Shown: positions 7,910 to 17,342, counted from the stretch's first letter. The stretch is 64,000 nucleotides of DNA from Granulosicoccus sp964449565 (GCA_964449565.1 CAYUZB010000002.1:1-64000); one strand, 5' to 3'. Numbers and translations: made by a program. Notes: a model not told the origin generated them from the sequence alone.

Positions 7910-8692
7910 CTACAGACTGATACTTATCTCTACACGTCTGTTACGTGCTCTGTTCTCAGGCGAGGTATTTTCAACAATCGGCTGAGTATCGGCGAATGCT
8001 CGAAGCTCGATCCGCCCAGGATCGCTTAACTCTCGAGTGGAAAGAAAGTGTACGACTGACGCTGCTCTGGCAGACGAAAGAACCCAATTAGATGGGTATA
8101 TTGTGGTTGATATTGGCATATCGTCAGTGTGACCTGACACCACAATACGGCCTTTAGAACTTTCCAGGATATCTACCAGCTTTTCCAACACCGGCAAGAA
8201 ACGAGACTGTAACTCAGCACTTCCTGATGGAAACGCATCTTGCTCTCGGACACGAAGCATGACACCATCATCAAATACTAAAACCTCGAAAACTTCGGCT
8301 TCTATTTCCTCAAACAATTCAAATTCAATACTGCTGATAAGTTCTTCAAGCTCCTCTTTTTTATCTAGCGGAGTGTGAACCGTCCTATCACTATCGTCTG
8401 GTGTAAATTGTTCGATTCTTTTTATTATAGATGGGTCTGGTTTTCCCGGAGTAAACTCTTTCATGATGATTGACGTTCCTTTCGGAATATCATCAGCTTT
8501 GATTTTCTTTTGTACACCGAATGCAAACTTCATAGATCCAGCAACTTGTTTGTATTTTTGCAAATCCATTTCTGAAAACGACAACAACAATACGAAAAAA
8601 CACATTAAAAGTGACATCAAGTCAGCAAACGTAGCAAGCCAAGCAGGCGCTCCCGCTTCGCATTCTTCACAGGCTTCGTCATCGTCTTGCAT
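7910..8692 (-). CDS. pomB: MotB/PomB, flagellar stator anchoring subunit
   Basis: The B subunit of the ion-driven stator; its single helix carries the ion-binding Asp and its periplasmic OmpA-like domain binds peptidoglycan. Residues about 15-40 form the membrane segment (PAWLATFADLMSLLMCFFV), with the essential Asp in TFADLMS. Residues about 140-260 form the OmpA-like domain (VSGHTDDMPIS, ARNRRVEISI). The membrane segment and the following SEMD...KYKQVAGSMKFAFGVQ match Vibrio-type PomB closely, which suggests sodium coupling. The upstream gene encodes PomA, 4 bases away. Ion specificity cannot be proven from sequence. Confidence 0.93.
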   Translation of the reverse strand: MQDDDEACEECEAGAPAWLATFADLMSLLMCFFVLLLSFSEMDLQKYKQVAGSMKFAFGVQKKIKADDIPKGTSIIMKEFTPGKPDPSIIKRIEQFTPDDSDRTVHTPLDKKEELEELISSIEFELFEEIEAEVFEVLVFDDGVMLRVREQDAFPSGSAELQSRFLPVLEKLVDILESSKGRIVVSGHTDDMPISTTIYPSNWVLSSARAASVVHFLSTRELSDPGRIELRAFADTQPIVENTSPENRARNRRVEISISL

Positions 8693-8696
8693 CAGA

Positions 8697-9470
8697 CTAT
8701 TTCGACTCGCCTTTATTCATGGCAGCTTCGCGCTTGCTCTCTGGCAAGTAAGTAGTGAGCAGTTGCTGTAAAACTCTAGGGTTAGTACCTTCCTGAATGC
8801 CAGCCACTGATTCCAGTATCAGTAACTTGTTTAGCCGTTCAGCCGCGCTGATAGCTTGAAGTTTTGCAGCAAGCGGCAAAGCCACGGCGTTTGCGATTAT
8901 CGCACCGTAAAGCGTTGTCAGCAATGCAACAGCCATTGCAGGCCCAATCGATTTTGGATCATCCATATTCGCCAACATTTGCACCAAACCAATCAAGGTG
9001 CCGATCATGCCCATGGCAGGAGCAGCTTCCGCAATTGATTTGAACATTTTTATACCAGTATTCTGCCTGTCGAGCTCCAAATTGATGTCTTTGGACAACA
9101 TCTTCTGCACAACTTCAAGAGAGTGACCATCTATACAAAGACGAACACCATTATCGAGAAACGGATCGCCAATTTCCTTATCTTCCAAGGCAAGAACACC
9201 CTCTTTACGAGCCACATCAGCGAGTTCGATAGCCTCTTCAATAAGCGACTCGGCAGATGTTGATTTATGCATGAAAGCACGTAATGCAACTTTAAAAGAA
9301 CCTAGGAATTGCCCCAGCGAAATCTGACATAAGGTGACCATAAACGTACCGCCTATCACCACGACCATACTGGGAATATTGACAAATACTCCGACACTTC
9401 CTCCAATGAAGATGGAAGTTATGATGACCCCTAGGCCACCAAATATGCCAAGTAGCGTTGCGATATCCAT
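8697..9470 (-). CDS. pomA: MotA/PomA, flagellar stator channel subunit
   Basis: The A subunit of the stator, which surrounds PomB and pushes on FliG. The 257-residue product has four membrane segments (about 5-25, 30-50, 150-170, 183-205) and the large cytoplasmic loop between the second and third. The N-terminus (MDIATLLGIFGGLGVII, FVNIPSMVVVIGGTF) and the segment AEAAPAMGMIGTLIGLVQML are characteristic of PomA-type stators rather than enteric MotA. The start ATG lies 3 bases after the stop of the DUF2802-like gene, so it belongs to the flhF-linked end of the operon. Confidence 0.94.
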   Translation of the reverse strand: MDIATLLGIFGGLGVIITSIFIGGSVGVFVNIPSMVVVIGGTFMVTLCQISLGQFLGSFKVALRAFMHKSTSAESLIEEAIELADVARKEGVLALEDKEIGDPFLDNGVRLCIDGHSLEVVQKMLSKDINLELDRQNTGIKMFKSIAEAAPAMGMIGTLIGLVQMLANMDDPKSIGPAMAVALLTTLYGAIIANAVALPLAAKLQAISAAERLNKLLILESVAGIQEGTNPRVLQQLLTTYLPESKREAAMNKGESK

Positions 9471-9473
9471 AGT

Positions 9474-9863
9474 TTACGATTCACTCCCAATACGCATGGA
9501 AATGCTGTCTCCTTTAGCGGCACCTGTATGATCGGCAGTATACGAAGAGTTCGAAATACCAAATTTTTGCCTTAGCTTTTCTAGACTTAATCTGTCTCTC
9601 GCAAAGTCGATCGTTTTCTGGTAATCATTGTCGGACGCTGCATACGCATCTCGACGGTTGATTTCAGCTTTCAAAGCTTCATGTTCATTGAGAAATAACT
9701 CGCCGGACTCCTTAACCTCAAACAACTCTACTTCCAGTTGGCCTACTCTTTTGCCAAGAGCTGTTACTGCGTCGACAAGAAATCGTAAACGTAAGTGCTG
9801 TATTGCAATAACGGCAAATAACGTAGTCAGCACTCCTATTACAATGCTAATACTCAGGCTCAT
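9474..9863 (-). CDS. DUF2802-like membrane-anchored coiled-coil protein
   Basis: A 129-residue protein with one N-terminal membrane segment (about 4-22), a coiled-coil stretch (about 30-75, ALGKRVGQLEVELFEVKESG) and a C-terminal HTH-like patch YQKTIDFARDRLSLEKLRQKF that fits the DUF2802 pattern. DUF2802 genes are commonly found beside flagellar and chemotaxis genes in gammaproteobacteria; their role is not established as far as I know. The start overlaps the flhF stop by 4 bases (ATGA), and pomA follows after 3 bases, so it is coexpressed with the stator. The family call is moderate because only the short C-terminal motif supports it. Confidence 0.7.
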   Translation of the reverse strand: MSLSISIVIGVLTTLFAVIAIQHLRLRFLVDAVTALGKRVGQLEVELFEVKESGELFLNEHEALKAEINRRDAYAASDNDYQKTIDFARDRLSLEKLRQKFGISNSSYTADHTGAAKGDSISMRIGSES

Positions 9864-11389
9864 GTCTCAATCTCCAACGACGCAGACAGGCATGGCATTG
9901 GCGTATATCGATTAGTGACGCCAGACGGTTGGATCAAATCAAGCAACCATGTATCGTCCTCAGTGTGCTTCAATCTTTTGCTCATAGCTATAGCAGTTGC
10001 TACCAATATTGATGCATCAGCTTTTTCCATTGGTTTTTGAAGTGATGCACAATCAGACCAGCTGGTCACACGAAGTTGATGACGTACCAAGGAACTGAAT
10101 AGTTCTCCCAGCTTTGCCTGCTCATCCAAGTGACTTAAAACGCAAAAGTCAAATCCATACTCCAGTTTCCGCGATACCAACGCTTCCACAGGTGCATTCT
10201 GACTCGATGCAGACAATACGGCCACGCGACGGATAGCATTTACATACTTAGATGATCCTGACTTCTGCTCATTCGACTCGACACACTTCGTTGAATTGGG
10301 TAGACCTCCAGGCGCCTCAGTGTCATTAGAGTTTGTGGAGAAATTATTTACCCCTGGCTCTGCATTCAACTCCTGTCCGATATTGACCAATGTAGCTGAC
10401 AAGGGATGTTCGATGAGAATCAGAGATTTATGCCTGAATGCCAACAGCAGGTTTTCAAGTTCTTCGGACGTATGGGCTTGAACAACTGGCACTCCAAGTA
10501 ATTTTCCAAAAACCTGAATACTCTCAAATGCGCCGATTTTACTGGTATCAGCACATATCAACACTATCGAAGAGTTACCGTTACGAGCTACATAATCGTT
10601 AGCCAGCTTCATCATGACCGTAGACTTCCCAGAACCCGGCAATCCGGCAAGAATAGTAATCCCGGGCTCTGACAATGGCTCGTTAGAGCCTATTGGCAAT
10701 GAGTTGGCAAGCAATGACATGGTCTCGCGCAGTGATTCCTCCGGAGATAGATCGGGTGATACACGTTCAACCAGACGGATGGCAAGTTCTGCCCCAACCC
10801 CTAATCTCAATAGATGTCCAAGCAAATCACGACGATGTGGTTCGCAACTACCCCATAGATTTACCTCGATGCCACGAAATCGTTGTTCAATACGAGAAAA
10901 CATGGTGTCGAGTGTTTTCTCAAGCTCTCCGCCTTCAAATCCGTTCATTTTGTCTACTGCGGTTTGCAACATGACTTCAACGCTTGACGTCGTTGTTCCA
11001 ATGTCGGGATTTCGACTTCTATCCTCTTCAGATGATTCTAAATCCGCGCCCTTCGATTGCACTTCAGCTCTTACTACCTCAGGCTTGGTCGGTTTGCTCT
11101 CGTCAATATCCGGAACTTCCGAAGAAGTTACGGATGACCCATAATCAGGTTCTCTATCTGAAATCGAGGTCTCTTCGTTACTATCGTTTTTAATATCAGA
11201 CACTTCACTAACTGAATCGTCGAATACAACCCCATCAAAAACACTGTCTTCGATCTTACCTGTGGCAATAATTTCGACATCTGTCCCAACTTTTCGATTG
11301 GCCAGAATTATCGCATCAGTTCCAAATGCACTCTTGACAGCATCCAGTGCCGTCGGTGTTGTTTTGGCGACAAATCGTTTCAACTGCAT
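9860..11389 (-). CDS. flhF: FlhF, SRP-type GTPase homologue for flagellar placement (degenerate G motifs)
   Basis: FlhF marks where polar flagella are built. The start is set at ATG 11389, where the family N-terminus MQLKRFVAKTTPTALDAV begins just after flhA; a farther ATG (11446) lies inside flhA. The 509-residue product has a B domain, an acidic linker (about 60-140), an N domain and a G domain with P-loop GLPGSGKST (249-257) and DTSKIGAFE (281-289). The usual DTAG is replaced by IEHPL (about 326-330) and TKLDE by SHLDE (419-423). A Ser/Asn/Gly-rich insert of about 45 residues lies between them (about 340-382). GTP hydrolysis or base recognition may be altered. flhG, which normally follows, is absent. 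Confidence 0.9.
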   Translation of the reverse strand: MQLKRFVAKTTPTALDAVKSAFGTDAIILANRKVGTDVEIIATGKIEDSVFDGVVFDDSVSEVSDIKNDSNEETSISDREPDYGSSVTSSEVPDIDESKPTKPEVVRAEVQSKGADLESSEEDRSRNPDIGTTTSSVEVMLQTAVDKMNGFEGGELEKTLDTMFSRIEQRFRGIEVNLWGSCEPHRRDLLGHLLRLGVGAELAIRLVERVSPDLSPEESLRETMSLLANSLPIGSNEPLSEPGITILAGLPGSGKSTVMMKLANDYVARNGNSSIVLICADTSKIGAFESIQVFGKLLGVPVVQAHTSEELENLLLAFRHKSLILIEHPLSATLVNIGQELNAEPGVNNFSTNSNDTEAPGGLPNSTKCVESNEQKSGSSKYVNAIRRVAVLSASSQNAPVEALVSRKLEYGFDFCVLSHLDEQAKLGELFSSLVRHQLRVTSWSDCASLQKPMEKADASILVATAIAMSKRLKHTEDDTWLLDLIQPSGVTNRYTPMPCLSASLEIET

Positions 11390-11414
11390 TTTATTCTGTT
11401 TCCGATTTTTCAAA

Positions 11415-13499
11415 TCAAGCGGCTGATTCGCCACCGATGTTTGCAATAACCTTTAACCGCTTACTTTCTGCGATTTCGTTATATGCCAGTACCTTAAGTA
11501 ACGGTATCGTGTGCCGCACAAGACCCGCCAACCACGGTCGAAGCTTTGGATTGACCAACAAAACAGCAGGTTCAGCATTAGCTTCCTGACGCTGAACGCT
11601 CTCGGCGAGCGACTCGTACAAGCGCTCAGCCAAACCCGGCTCTATACCAAGACCACCGCTTGATTCACGTTCAAACGATGTCAAACACATTTTTTCCAAC
11701 TCTGCATCCAATGTAATAACTGGCAATGTGTCTTCAAAAGCTGTCAACTGACCTGTTATTTGACGACGTAAAGCAACCCGGACGCTCGCTGTAAGTTCTT
11801 GAGAGTCCTGCGTATTTACCGATTTTTCTGACAAGGTTTCCACAATTGTTCTCATATCTCGTATTGGAATACCCTCTTCCAACAGGTTCTGCAATACACG
11901 TACGACGGTCGGAAGCGGAAGTACTTTGGGCACCAGATCTTCAACCAACTTCGGAGCAGTCTTCCCTAAGGTGTCAAGTAGTTGCTGCACTTCCTCATGC
12001 CCGAGAAGACTTCCGGCATTTTCAGCCATCAATTTGCTCATATGTGTCGCGATAACCGTGCCCGGATCAACTACCGTGTAACCTACCGCTTCGGCGTTTT
12101 CACGTTGATCATGGTCAATCCAGATAGCATCCATCCCATAAGCCGGATCTTTCGCAGCAATTCCAGGAACCACCCCTGACTCGATACCCGCACCTATAGC
12201 CAGTTCTTTACCGGGATAGATATCAGCTTCACCCTCCGTAACACCGAGTAAATTGATCCGATATCGAGTAGGCGCGAGATCGAGGTTATCTTTGATATGA
12301 ACAGCGTGTATCAGGAATCCGAGTTGTTCCGTAAGCTTCCGTCGAATCGCTTTTATCCGATCCGGAAGTTTGCCACCTTGCTTGGCATCAACAAGCGGAA
12401 TCAATCCATAACCCACTTCAAGACCAAGAATGTCAGTGGTCTGAACGTCTTCCCATGACAACTCGCGTTCTTCGGGAACATTATCGGAAACTATATCCTC
12501 AGGAATCTCAGTTTTCTCAGCTATATTCGCTTTCCAGGCAAAGAATGCCATTAATGCACCGAGAGAAAGAAATACGATATTCGGCATTCCTGGAACCAGG
12601 CCGAGAAGCAGTATCAATCCAGCAGTTATACCCAACGCTCGTGGATCACGAAACAGCTGAACCGCTATTTGCTCACCCATATCTTCTGATGCCGATACAC
12701 GTGTAACGATGACTGCTGTACCCATGGAAAGTAGCAACGACGGTATTTGAGCTACCAGGCCATCTCCAATAGTGAGCAAGGTGTAGTTATGAGCTGCGTC
12801 ACCAAAGCTCAACCCGTGTTGACCGACACCTACCGCAAGACCACCCACGATATTGATAAACAGAACTAATAGTCCGGCAATCGCGTCGCCCTTTACAAAT
12901 TTGCTGGCACCATCCATAGAGCCGTAGAAATCAGCCTCACGAGCAATATCAGCACGCCGTTCCCGTGCGCCCTCTTGATCCACGATACCGGCATTAAGAT
13001 CAGCATCTATGGCCATTTGCTTGCCAGGCATTGCATCGAGTACAAAACGCGCACTAACCTCCGAAACTCGACCGGCACCTTTGGTAACCACTACGAAGTT
13101 TATAATAACGAGAATTGCAAAGACCACAAAACCTACAGCGTAGTTTCCACCAATAACAAAATCACCAAACGATTCAATTACCTGCCCAGCAGAGGCAGTT
13201 CCAGTATGTCCTTCAAGAAGAACTATACGGGTTGATGCAATATTCAAAGACAATCTGAGCATCGTCGCTATCAAGAGGACGGATGGGAATGACGAGAAGT
13301 CCAATGGCCGCTTGGTATAGACTGTTACCAACAACACTATCAAAGATAAAGCAATATTGAAGGTGAAAAGCAAATCCAAACCGAATGCCGGTATTGGTAA
13401 AACCATCATCACAAGCATGAGCAACACCAGAAATGGTGCACTCAAAGCGGACAATTGATGATCCTTGAATATTTTGGATAGTACTTGAAGTATGTTCAT
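11415..13499 (-). CDS. flhA: FlhA, flagellar type III export gate protein
   Basis: FlhA forms the nonameric ring of the export gate; its cytoplasmic part binds chaperone-substrate complexes. The 694-residue length is normal. The N-terminal half has about eight membrane segments (within residues 20-310) and the conserved FHIPEP-type loop (AGRVSEVSARFVLDAMPGKQ, about 142-161; DQEGARERRADIAREADFYG). The C-terminal half (about 360-694) is soluble, with the conserved PTRYRINLLGV and IRDMRTIVETL segments. It starts 8 bases after flhB and ends 25 bases before flhF. Confidence 0.97.
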   Translation of the reverse strand: MNILQVLSKIFKDHQLSALSAPFLVLLMLVMMVLPIPAFGLDLLFTFNIALSLIVLLVTVYTKRPLDFSSFPSVLLIATMLRLSLNIASTRIVLLEGHTGTASAGQVIESFGDFVIGGNYAVGFVVFAILVIINFVVVTKGAGRVSEVSARFVLDAMPGKQMAIDADLNAGIVDQEGARERRADIAREADFYGSMDGASKFVKGDAIAGLLVLFINIVGGLAVGVGQHGLSFGDAAHNYTLLTIGDGLVAQIPSLLLSMGTAVIVTRVSASEDMGEQIAVQLFRDPRALGITAGLILLLGLVPGMPNIVFLSLGALMAFFAWKANIAEKTEIPEDIVSDNVPEERELSWEDVQTTDILGLEVGYGLIPLVDAKQGGKLPDRIKAIRRKLTEQLGFLIHAVHIKDNLDLAPTRYRINLLGVTEGEADIYPGKELAIGAGIESGVVPGIAAKDPAYGMDAIWIDHDQRENAEAVGYTVVDPGTVIATHMSKLMAENAGSLLGHEEVQQLLDTLGKTAPKLVEDLVPKVLPLPTVVRVLQNLLEEGIPIRDMRTIVETLSEKSVNTQDSQELTASVRVALRRQITGQLTAFEDTLPVITLDAELEKMCLTSFERESSGGLGIEPGLAERLYESLAESVQRQEANAEPAVLLVNPKLRPWLAGLVRHTIPLLKVLAYNEIAESKRLKVIANIGGESAA

Positions 13500-13507
13500 G
13501 ATTCGCT

Positions 13508-14638
13508 TCAGATATCCAGTAGATTTTCAGGGACTTCAAAATTTTCTGGCTTCACCAACTGATGCCTCTGTGCTTGAGTCGCCTCCTTGACCTGAAGGAC
13601 GTATGCGAGGATCTTCGCTACAGCAACATATAGCTCTGTTGGAATGGTGCCTCCGACATCTACATTTTTGTAGAGTGCGCGTGCCAGTGGAGGCGCACTG
13701 AATATTTCAACATTAGAATGTTGGGCAATCTCTCTGATTCTAAGCGCCAAGTGATCTACACCCTTGGCAATAACCACAGGTGCAGATGTGCCTTCTTGAT
13801 ATTTAAGCGCGACAGAATAATGAGTTGGATTGACGATAATCACATCAGCACCAGGAACATCCAACAACATTCGTCGACCAGCAACAGATTGCTGAAGAGA
13901 CCTTATACGCTGCTTGACTTCAGGATTACCATTAGTCTCTTTCATCTCTTCACGAACTTCCTGCTTTGTCATTTTCAATTTACGGCCATGATTCCACCGT
14001 TGATAAGCGACGTCGATGAGCGTGATAACAGCCATAGCAGAGATCATCAACAGACTTATTTCGAAAAAAATCACAAACGATTTTCTTAGAGCCACCCCCA
14101 AAGGTAATTCACCGAGAAGCAGATATTCATCCAGACGCCCCACAAATGCCATAACTGCGATACCGCCAATCAGAATCACCTTGACCAAAGCCTTTAACAA
14201 TTCGGCAAGCCCTTGGACGCTCAGCATTCGTTTGAAACCTGTCCATGGGTTTAATTTTTTGATATCGAATTTCAGTGACTCGGAACTGAAATTCCACCCG
14301 CCCATCAACAAAGGACCGACGAACGTGGAGATGAACATCAAAATCATAAATGGAGTTATAATAAAAATCGTTGCAACAAACACATTAGACAGCAACTCCA
14401 CAGTTGCATGATTATCAAAAATATCTGCCCTACTGATTTGCCAATGATCAGCTGTCAAACGCTGATATGAATAGACAGCGGTATCTCCGAAAATCACAAG
14501 ACCTACTATCGCCGCAACAAGCATGGCAAAGGTATTTAGCTCTCTGGATCTGGCAACGTCTCCCTTTCTTCTCGCATCGGCGAGTCTTTTCTCCGTTGCG
14601 GGTTCCGTGCGATCTTGTGCACTCTCATTACCTGCCAT
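13508..14638 (-). CDS. flhB: FlhB, export substrate-specificity switch protein
   Basis: FlhB sits at the export gate and switches secretion from hook to filament proteins after self-cleavage. The 376-residue product has the typical N-terminus (QDRTEPATEKRLADARRKG), four membrane segments between about 35 and 215, and a cytoplasmic domain with the autocleavage motif NPTH (270-273) followed by YSVALKY. The gene lies 1 base after fliR and 8 before flhA, the usual order. All key residues are present. Confidence 0.97.
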   Translation of the reverse strand: MAGNESAQDRTEPATEKRLADARRKGDVARSRELNTFAMLVAAIVGLVIFGDTAVYSYQRLTADHWQISRADIFDNHATVELLSNVFVATIFIITPFMILMFISTFVGPLLMGGWNFSSESLKFDIKKLNPWTGFKRMLSVQGLAELLKALVKVILIGGIAVMAFVGRLDEYLLLGELPLGVALRKSFVIFFEISLLMISAMAVITLIDVAYQRWNHGRKLKMTKQEVREEMKETNGNPEVKQRIRSLQQSVAGRRMLLDVPGADVIIVNPTHYSVALKYQEGTSAPVVIAKGVDHLALRIREIAQHSNVEIFSAPPLARALYKNVDVGGTIPTELYVAVAKILAYVLQVKEATQAQRHQLVKPENFEVPENLLDI

Positions 14639-14639
14639 G

Positions 14640-15419
14640 TCAACCTCCTAACATCGCGCGCAAAACTCGTTGACATTCAATCAGTAAGCCTTCAAATGAC
14701 TTGTCAAAAAGTGGCAAGGTAAAAAGAATAGCGAGGAAACCCACGGTCATCGTGATCGGAAAGCCGACTGAGAACAAATTTAGCTGCGGAGCTGCACGCG
14801 TTATAACGCCCATAACAATGTTGACACTCAACATTGCTACAAGGGCTGGCAATGCGATAGCTATTGCACCACTGAACACAATGCCTGCCCATTTCAACAG
14901 AGTCCATACTCCATCCGCACCCAATGGCTCTCCGATGGGCAGTACCCTGAAACTTTCAGACAAGAGCAACAGCAATGCATGATGGCCATTCAATGCAAGG
15001 AACAAAAGAGTCGCCATGATCATATAAAACTGACTGACCGTAGGCACCTGCACGCCATTTTGCGGATCAGTCATTAAAGCAAACCCAAGCCCCATCGTGA
15101 TCGCGATACTCTCACCTGCAAGTGTTACGGCATTGAATACCATCAAAACAACAAATCCCATAGCTACACCTATTAGAACCTGTTGAGCTGTGATCAGCAG
15201 GCTCGTTGCTGACAGCGGATCGACAGCTGGCACGTCTCCTATCGTCGGAAGTAGAATGAGTGTGACCAGTGCAGCCAGCCCGACCCTCGCTCTAACAGGC
15301 ACTTCACCACCACCCAGTACCGGCATCACCGAAAATAGACCTGCGATGCGAAACATTGGCCACAGCCCCTGAGCGATCCAACTATTGATCTGATCTGCAC
15401 CGAGAACAAGCGCTGACAT
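14640..15419 (-). CDS. fliR: FliR, flagellar export gate protein
   Basis: FliR is one of the FliPQR proteins that form the helical export gate in the basal-body membrane. The 259-residue, strongly hydrophobic product has about six membrane-embedded segments and typical family stretches (FRIAGLFSVMPVLGGGEVPVR truncated here to its core GGGEVPVRARVGLA; GESIAITMGLGFALM). It begins 3 bases after fliQ and ends 1 base before flhB. Confidence 0.95.
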   Translation of the reverse strand: MSALVLGADQINSWIAQGLWPMFRIAGLFSVMPVLGGGEVPVRARVGLAALVTLILLPTIGDVPAVDPLSATSLLITAQQVLIGVAMGFVVLMVFNAVTLAGESIAITMGLGFALMTDPQNGVQVPTVSQFYMIMATLLFLALNGHHALLLLLSESFRVLPIGEPLGADGVWTLLKWAGIVFSGAIAIALPALVAMLSVNIVMGVITRAAPQLNLFSVGFPITMTVGFLAILFTLPLFDKSFEGLLIECQRVLRAMLGG

Positions 15420-15422
15420 GAC

Positions 15423-15698
15423 TCAACCACCAACAACTCGTGGTACAACGTTAACAATCAGTTCAGAGGTGTAATTGAGCATCGTGGAAAGAATCCAGGG
15501 TCCGGTAGCCATCAGCACTACAACCATCGCCAGCAATTTGGGAATGAAACTAAGTGTCTGCTCATTGATCTGAGTCGCAGCCTGAAATAGACCGATTACA
15601 AGCCCTGTTACCAGTGCTGCCAATAGAAGTGGTGCGCTCAACATGACAGTCATCACAAGCGCATCACGACCTAAATCAATTACGGTATCGGGAGTCAC
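15423..15698 (-). CDS. fliQ: FliQ, flagellar export gate protein
   Basis: A 91-residue protein with two hydrophobic hairpin segments (about 17-40 and 50-78), the exact size and layout of FliQ. Family features include LFQAATQINEQTLSFIPK. It lies between fliP (19 bases) and fliR (3 bases), the usual order. Confidence 0.96.
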   Translation of the reverse strand: MTPDTVIDLGRDALVMTVMLSAPLLLAALVTGLVIGLFQAATQINEQTLSFIPKLLAMVVVLMATGPWILSTMLNYTSELIVNVVPRVVGG

Positions 15699-15717
15699 TG
15701 TTTTTCTCAGTCATTAT

Positions 15718-16500
15718 CTATAGAAAGAAGCTACCTGCCAGCGTTCCCAATACAAGATTCCAGCCGTCAACAAGAACAAATAACATAAGCTTGAATGGCA
15801 ATGAAATGATGAGCGGTGACAACATCATCATCCCCATCGACATCAGAACACTGGCCACTACCAGATCAATAATCAGAAACGGTATGAACAACAGAAACCC
15901 AATCTGAAAAGCAGTTTTCAATTCGCTGGTAACGAATGCAGGCAAAATCACCCAATAGGAGATGTCATCTATACTGTCAGGCCGAACGGAACCGGACATA
16001 TCCAGAAACAATTTCATGTCATCCTCACGAATCTGCTGAGTCATGAACTTACGCATTGGAATCGAGGCATTCTCTATCGCGGCTTCAAAACTGATTTGTT
16101 CCTCCATATAAGGGCGTATCGCATTGTCGTGAATATCGAGAAATACGGGACGCATAATGAATATGGTCAGAAAAAGTGCAAGCCCGATCAAAATCTGATT
16201 GGATGGAGTTTGCGCCGTTCCTATTGCGGTACGCAGAATGCCTAATACAATGGTTATGCGCGCAAACGAAGTCATGAGCAAAAGCATGGCCGGCAATAGC
16301 GTCAGGCTAGTCATGAGCAACAAGACTTGCAGACTGAGGCTCCACGTCTGTTCACCAGACTCGCCAGACTCAACTGTTAATGCGGGCAGACCTGCTTGGG
16401 CAAATACCGATGTTGACAAAAATAACAACGATATCAGAGCAATTGATTTACAGATCAACATGCCAGGCGGTTTAAGTATGACGACAAGATTGCCCCTCAT
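15718..16500 (-). CDS. fliP: FliP, flagellar export gate protein
   Basis: FliP makes the pentameric core of the export gate. The 260-residue product has a signal peptide followed by a mature part with about four hydrophobic segments and strongly conserved stretches (TSFARITIVLGILRTAIGT, ALFLTIFIMRPVF, LIDLVVASVLMSMGMMM). The ATG at 16500 overlaps the fliO stop by 4 bases (ATGA), favouring coupled translation; a second Met at residue 14 would give a shorter, more typical signal peptide (LICKSIALISLLFLSTSVFAQ) and may be the real start. Confidence 0.95.
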   Translation of the reverse strand: MRGNLVVILKPPGMLICKSIALISLLFLSTSVFAQAGLPALTVESGESGEQTWSLSLQVLLLMTSLTLLPAMLLLMTSFARITIVLGILRTAIGTAQTPSNQILIGLALFLTIFIMRPVFLDIHDNAIRPYMEEQISFEAAIENASIPMRKFMTQQIREDDMKLFLDMSGSVRPDSIDDISYWVILPAFVTSELKTAFQIGFLLFIPFLIIDLVVASVLMSMGMMMLSPLIISLPFKLMLFVLVDGWNLVLGTLAGSFFL

Positions 16501-16928
16501 CGGGGAACCTGCTTATTTAAAGCGAGCTTCAGTATCGAACGAAAGTCGCCACTTTCCTCACCAGTACCAACATTGTTCAAGACGATGGGCGTCTCAAGCT
16601 CATGCAATTTGGTAATATTTTCTGCTGTCGCACCTATCAGCAGCTGCTGACCAGCGACTTGAACAACAAGCAACCTTTCTCTTTGCCCTATAGGAAGGGC
16701 AGTCACAATTTTTAAATTTTCAGATGTTTTTAAGGCACCGCCACGTAACTGCTTGACCACCAGCGAGAGAATCCAGAAGCAAAGCAGTACCGCAGCAAGA
16801 GCAATAGTTAATTTGCCAAATATCTCAAGCGGTGAGAAAACGGCACTCTGCCCTTCCGACTCATATGCAAACGTTGCATTTGCAAACAAGGCCGAAAAGA
16901 CCAATACTAAAATGCGTAATTGATACAT
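16497..16928 (-). CDS. fliO: FliO, flagellar export assembly protein
   Basis: FliO is a small membrane protein that helps FliP assemble. The start is taken at ATG 16928 because AAGGAG lies 6 bases before it (16935-16940) and the product then opens with a signal-like segment (YQLRILVLVFSALFANATFA); an upstream in-frame start (16955) would precede that ribosome site. One membrane helix follows (about 42-62, LTIALAAVLLCFWILSLVV), then the cytoplasmic FliO domain with IVTALPIGQRERLLVVQVAG. It stands between fliN and fliP as usual. Confidence 0.9.
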   Translation of the reverse strand: MYQLRILVLVFSALFANATFAYESEGQSAVFSPLEIFGKLTIALAAVLLCFWILSLVVKQLRGGALKTSENLKIVTALPIGQRERLLVVQVAGQQLLIGATAENITKLHELETPIVLNNVGTGEESGDFRSILKLALNKQVPR

Positions 16929-16982
16929 CAGTTGCTCCTTCAGAGATTTCCACATCGCTCTGCGCTGTGGTTACTACTAGAA

Positions 16983-17342
16983 CTAATTCAGCTTGGCCAA
17001 TCGTTCCTGTGGATTGATAACATCGATCAAACGTACACCAAACCGACCATCAACAACTACAGCTTCACCATGTGCTATCAACGTCCCATTAACCAAAATA
17101 TCCATTGGCTCATCGGCCATTCGTTGTAGCTCTACGACTGAGTCTTTACCTAGCTTTAACAATTCATCGATAGAGATTCGGGTTTGGCCGATCTCCATGG
17201 ATAGCGTCACAGGGATATTCATGATCATCCCAAGATCATCTATCGAGGAGCGATCGCTAACCACATCCGCATTAGCTGCCTCAGCTGCTGGGACTTGATC
17301 GACATCATCCTCGGGCGTATCGTTAGGTTTTTCTTGTTCCAT
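16983..17342 (-). CDS. fliN: FliN, motor switch C-ring protein
   Basis: FliN forms the lower C-ring with FliM. The 119-residue product has an acidic, disordered N-terminus (1-35) and the SpoA/FliN domain (about 45-119): IPVTLSMEIGQTRISIDELL, LVNGTLIAHGEAVVVDGRFG and VRLIDVI. These are close to the family standard. It begins 8 bases after fliM. No CheY-binding peptide is visible in its N-terminal tail. Confidence 0.95.
   Translation of the reverse strand: MEQEKPNDTPEDDVDQVPAAEAANADVVSDRSSIDDLGMIMNIPVTLSMEIGQTRISIDELLKLGKDSVVELQRMADEPMDILVNGTLIAHGEAVVVDGRFGVRLIDVINPQERLAKLN

Noticed and set aside
11389..11446. A longer flhF starting at 11446 inside flhA
   Set aside because: The extra 19 residues show no family similarity and the conserved N-terminus begins at the ATG at 11389.
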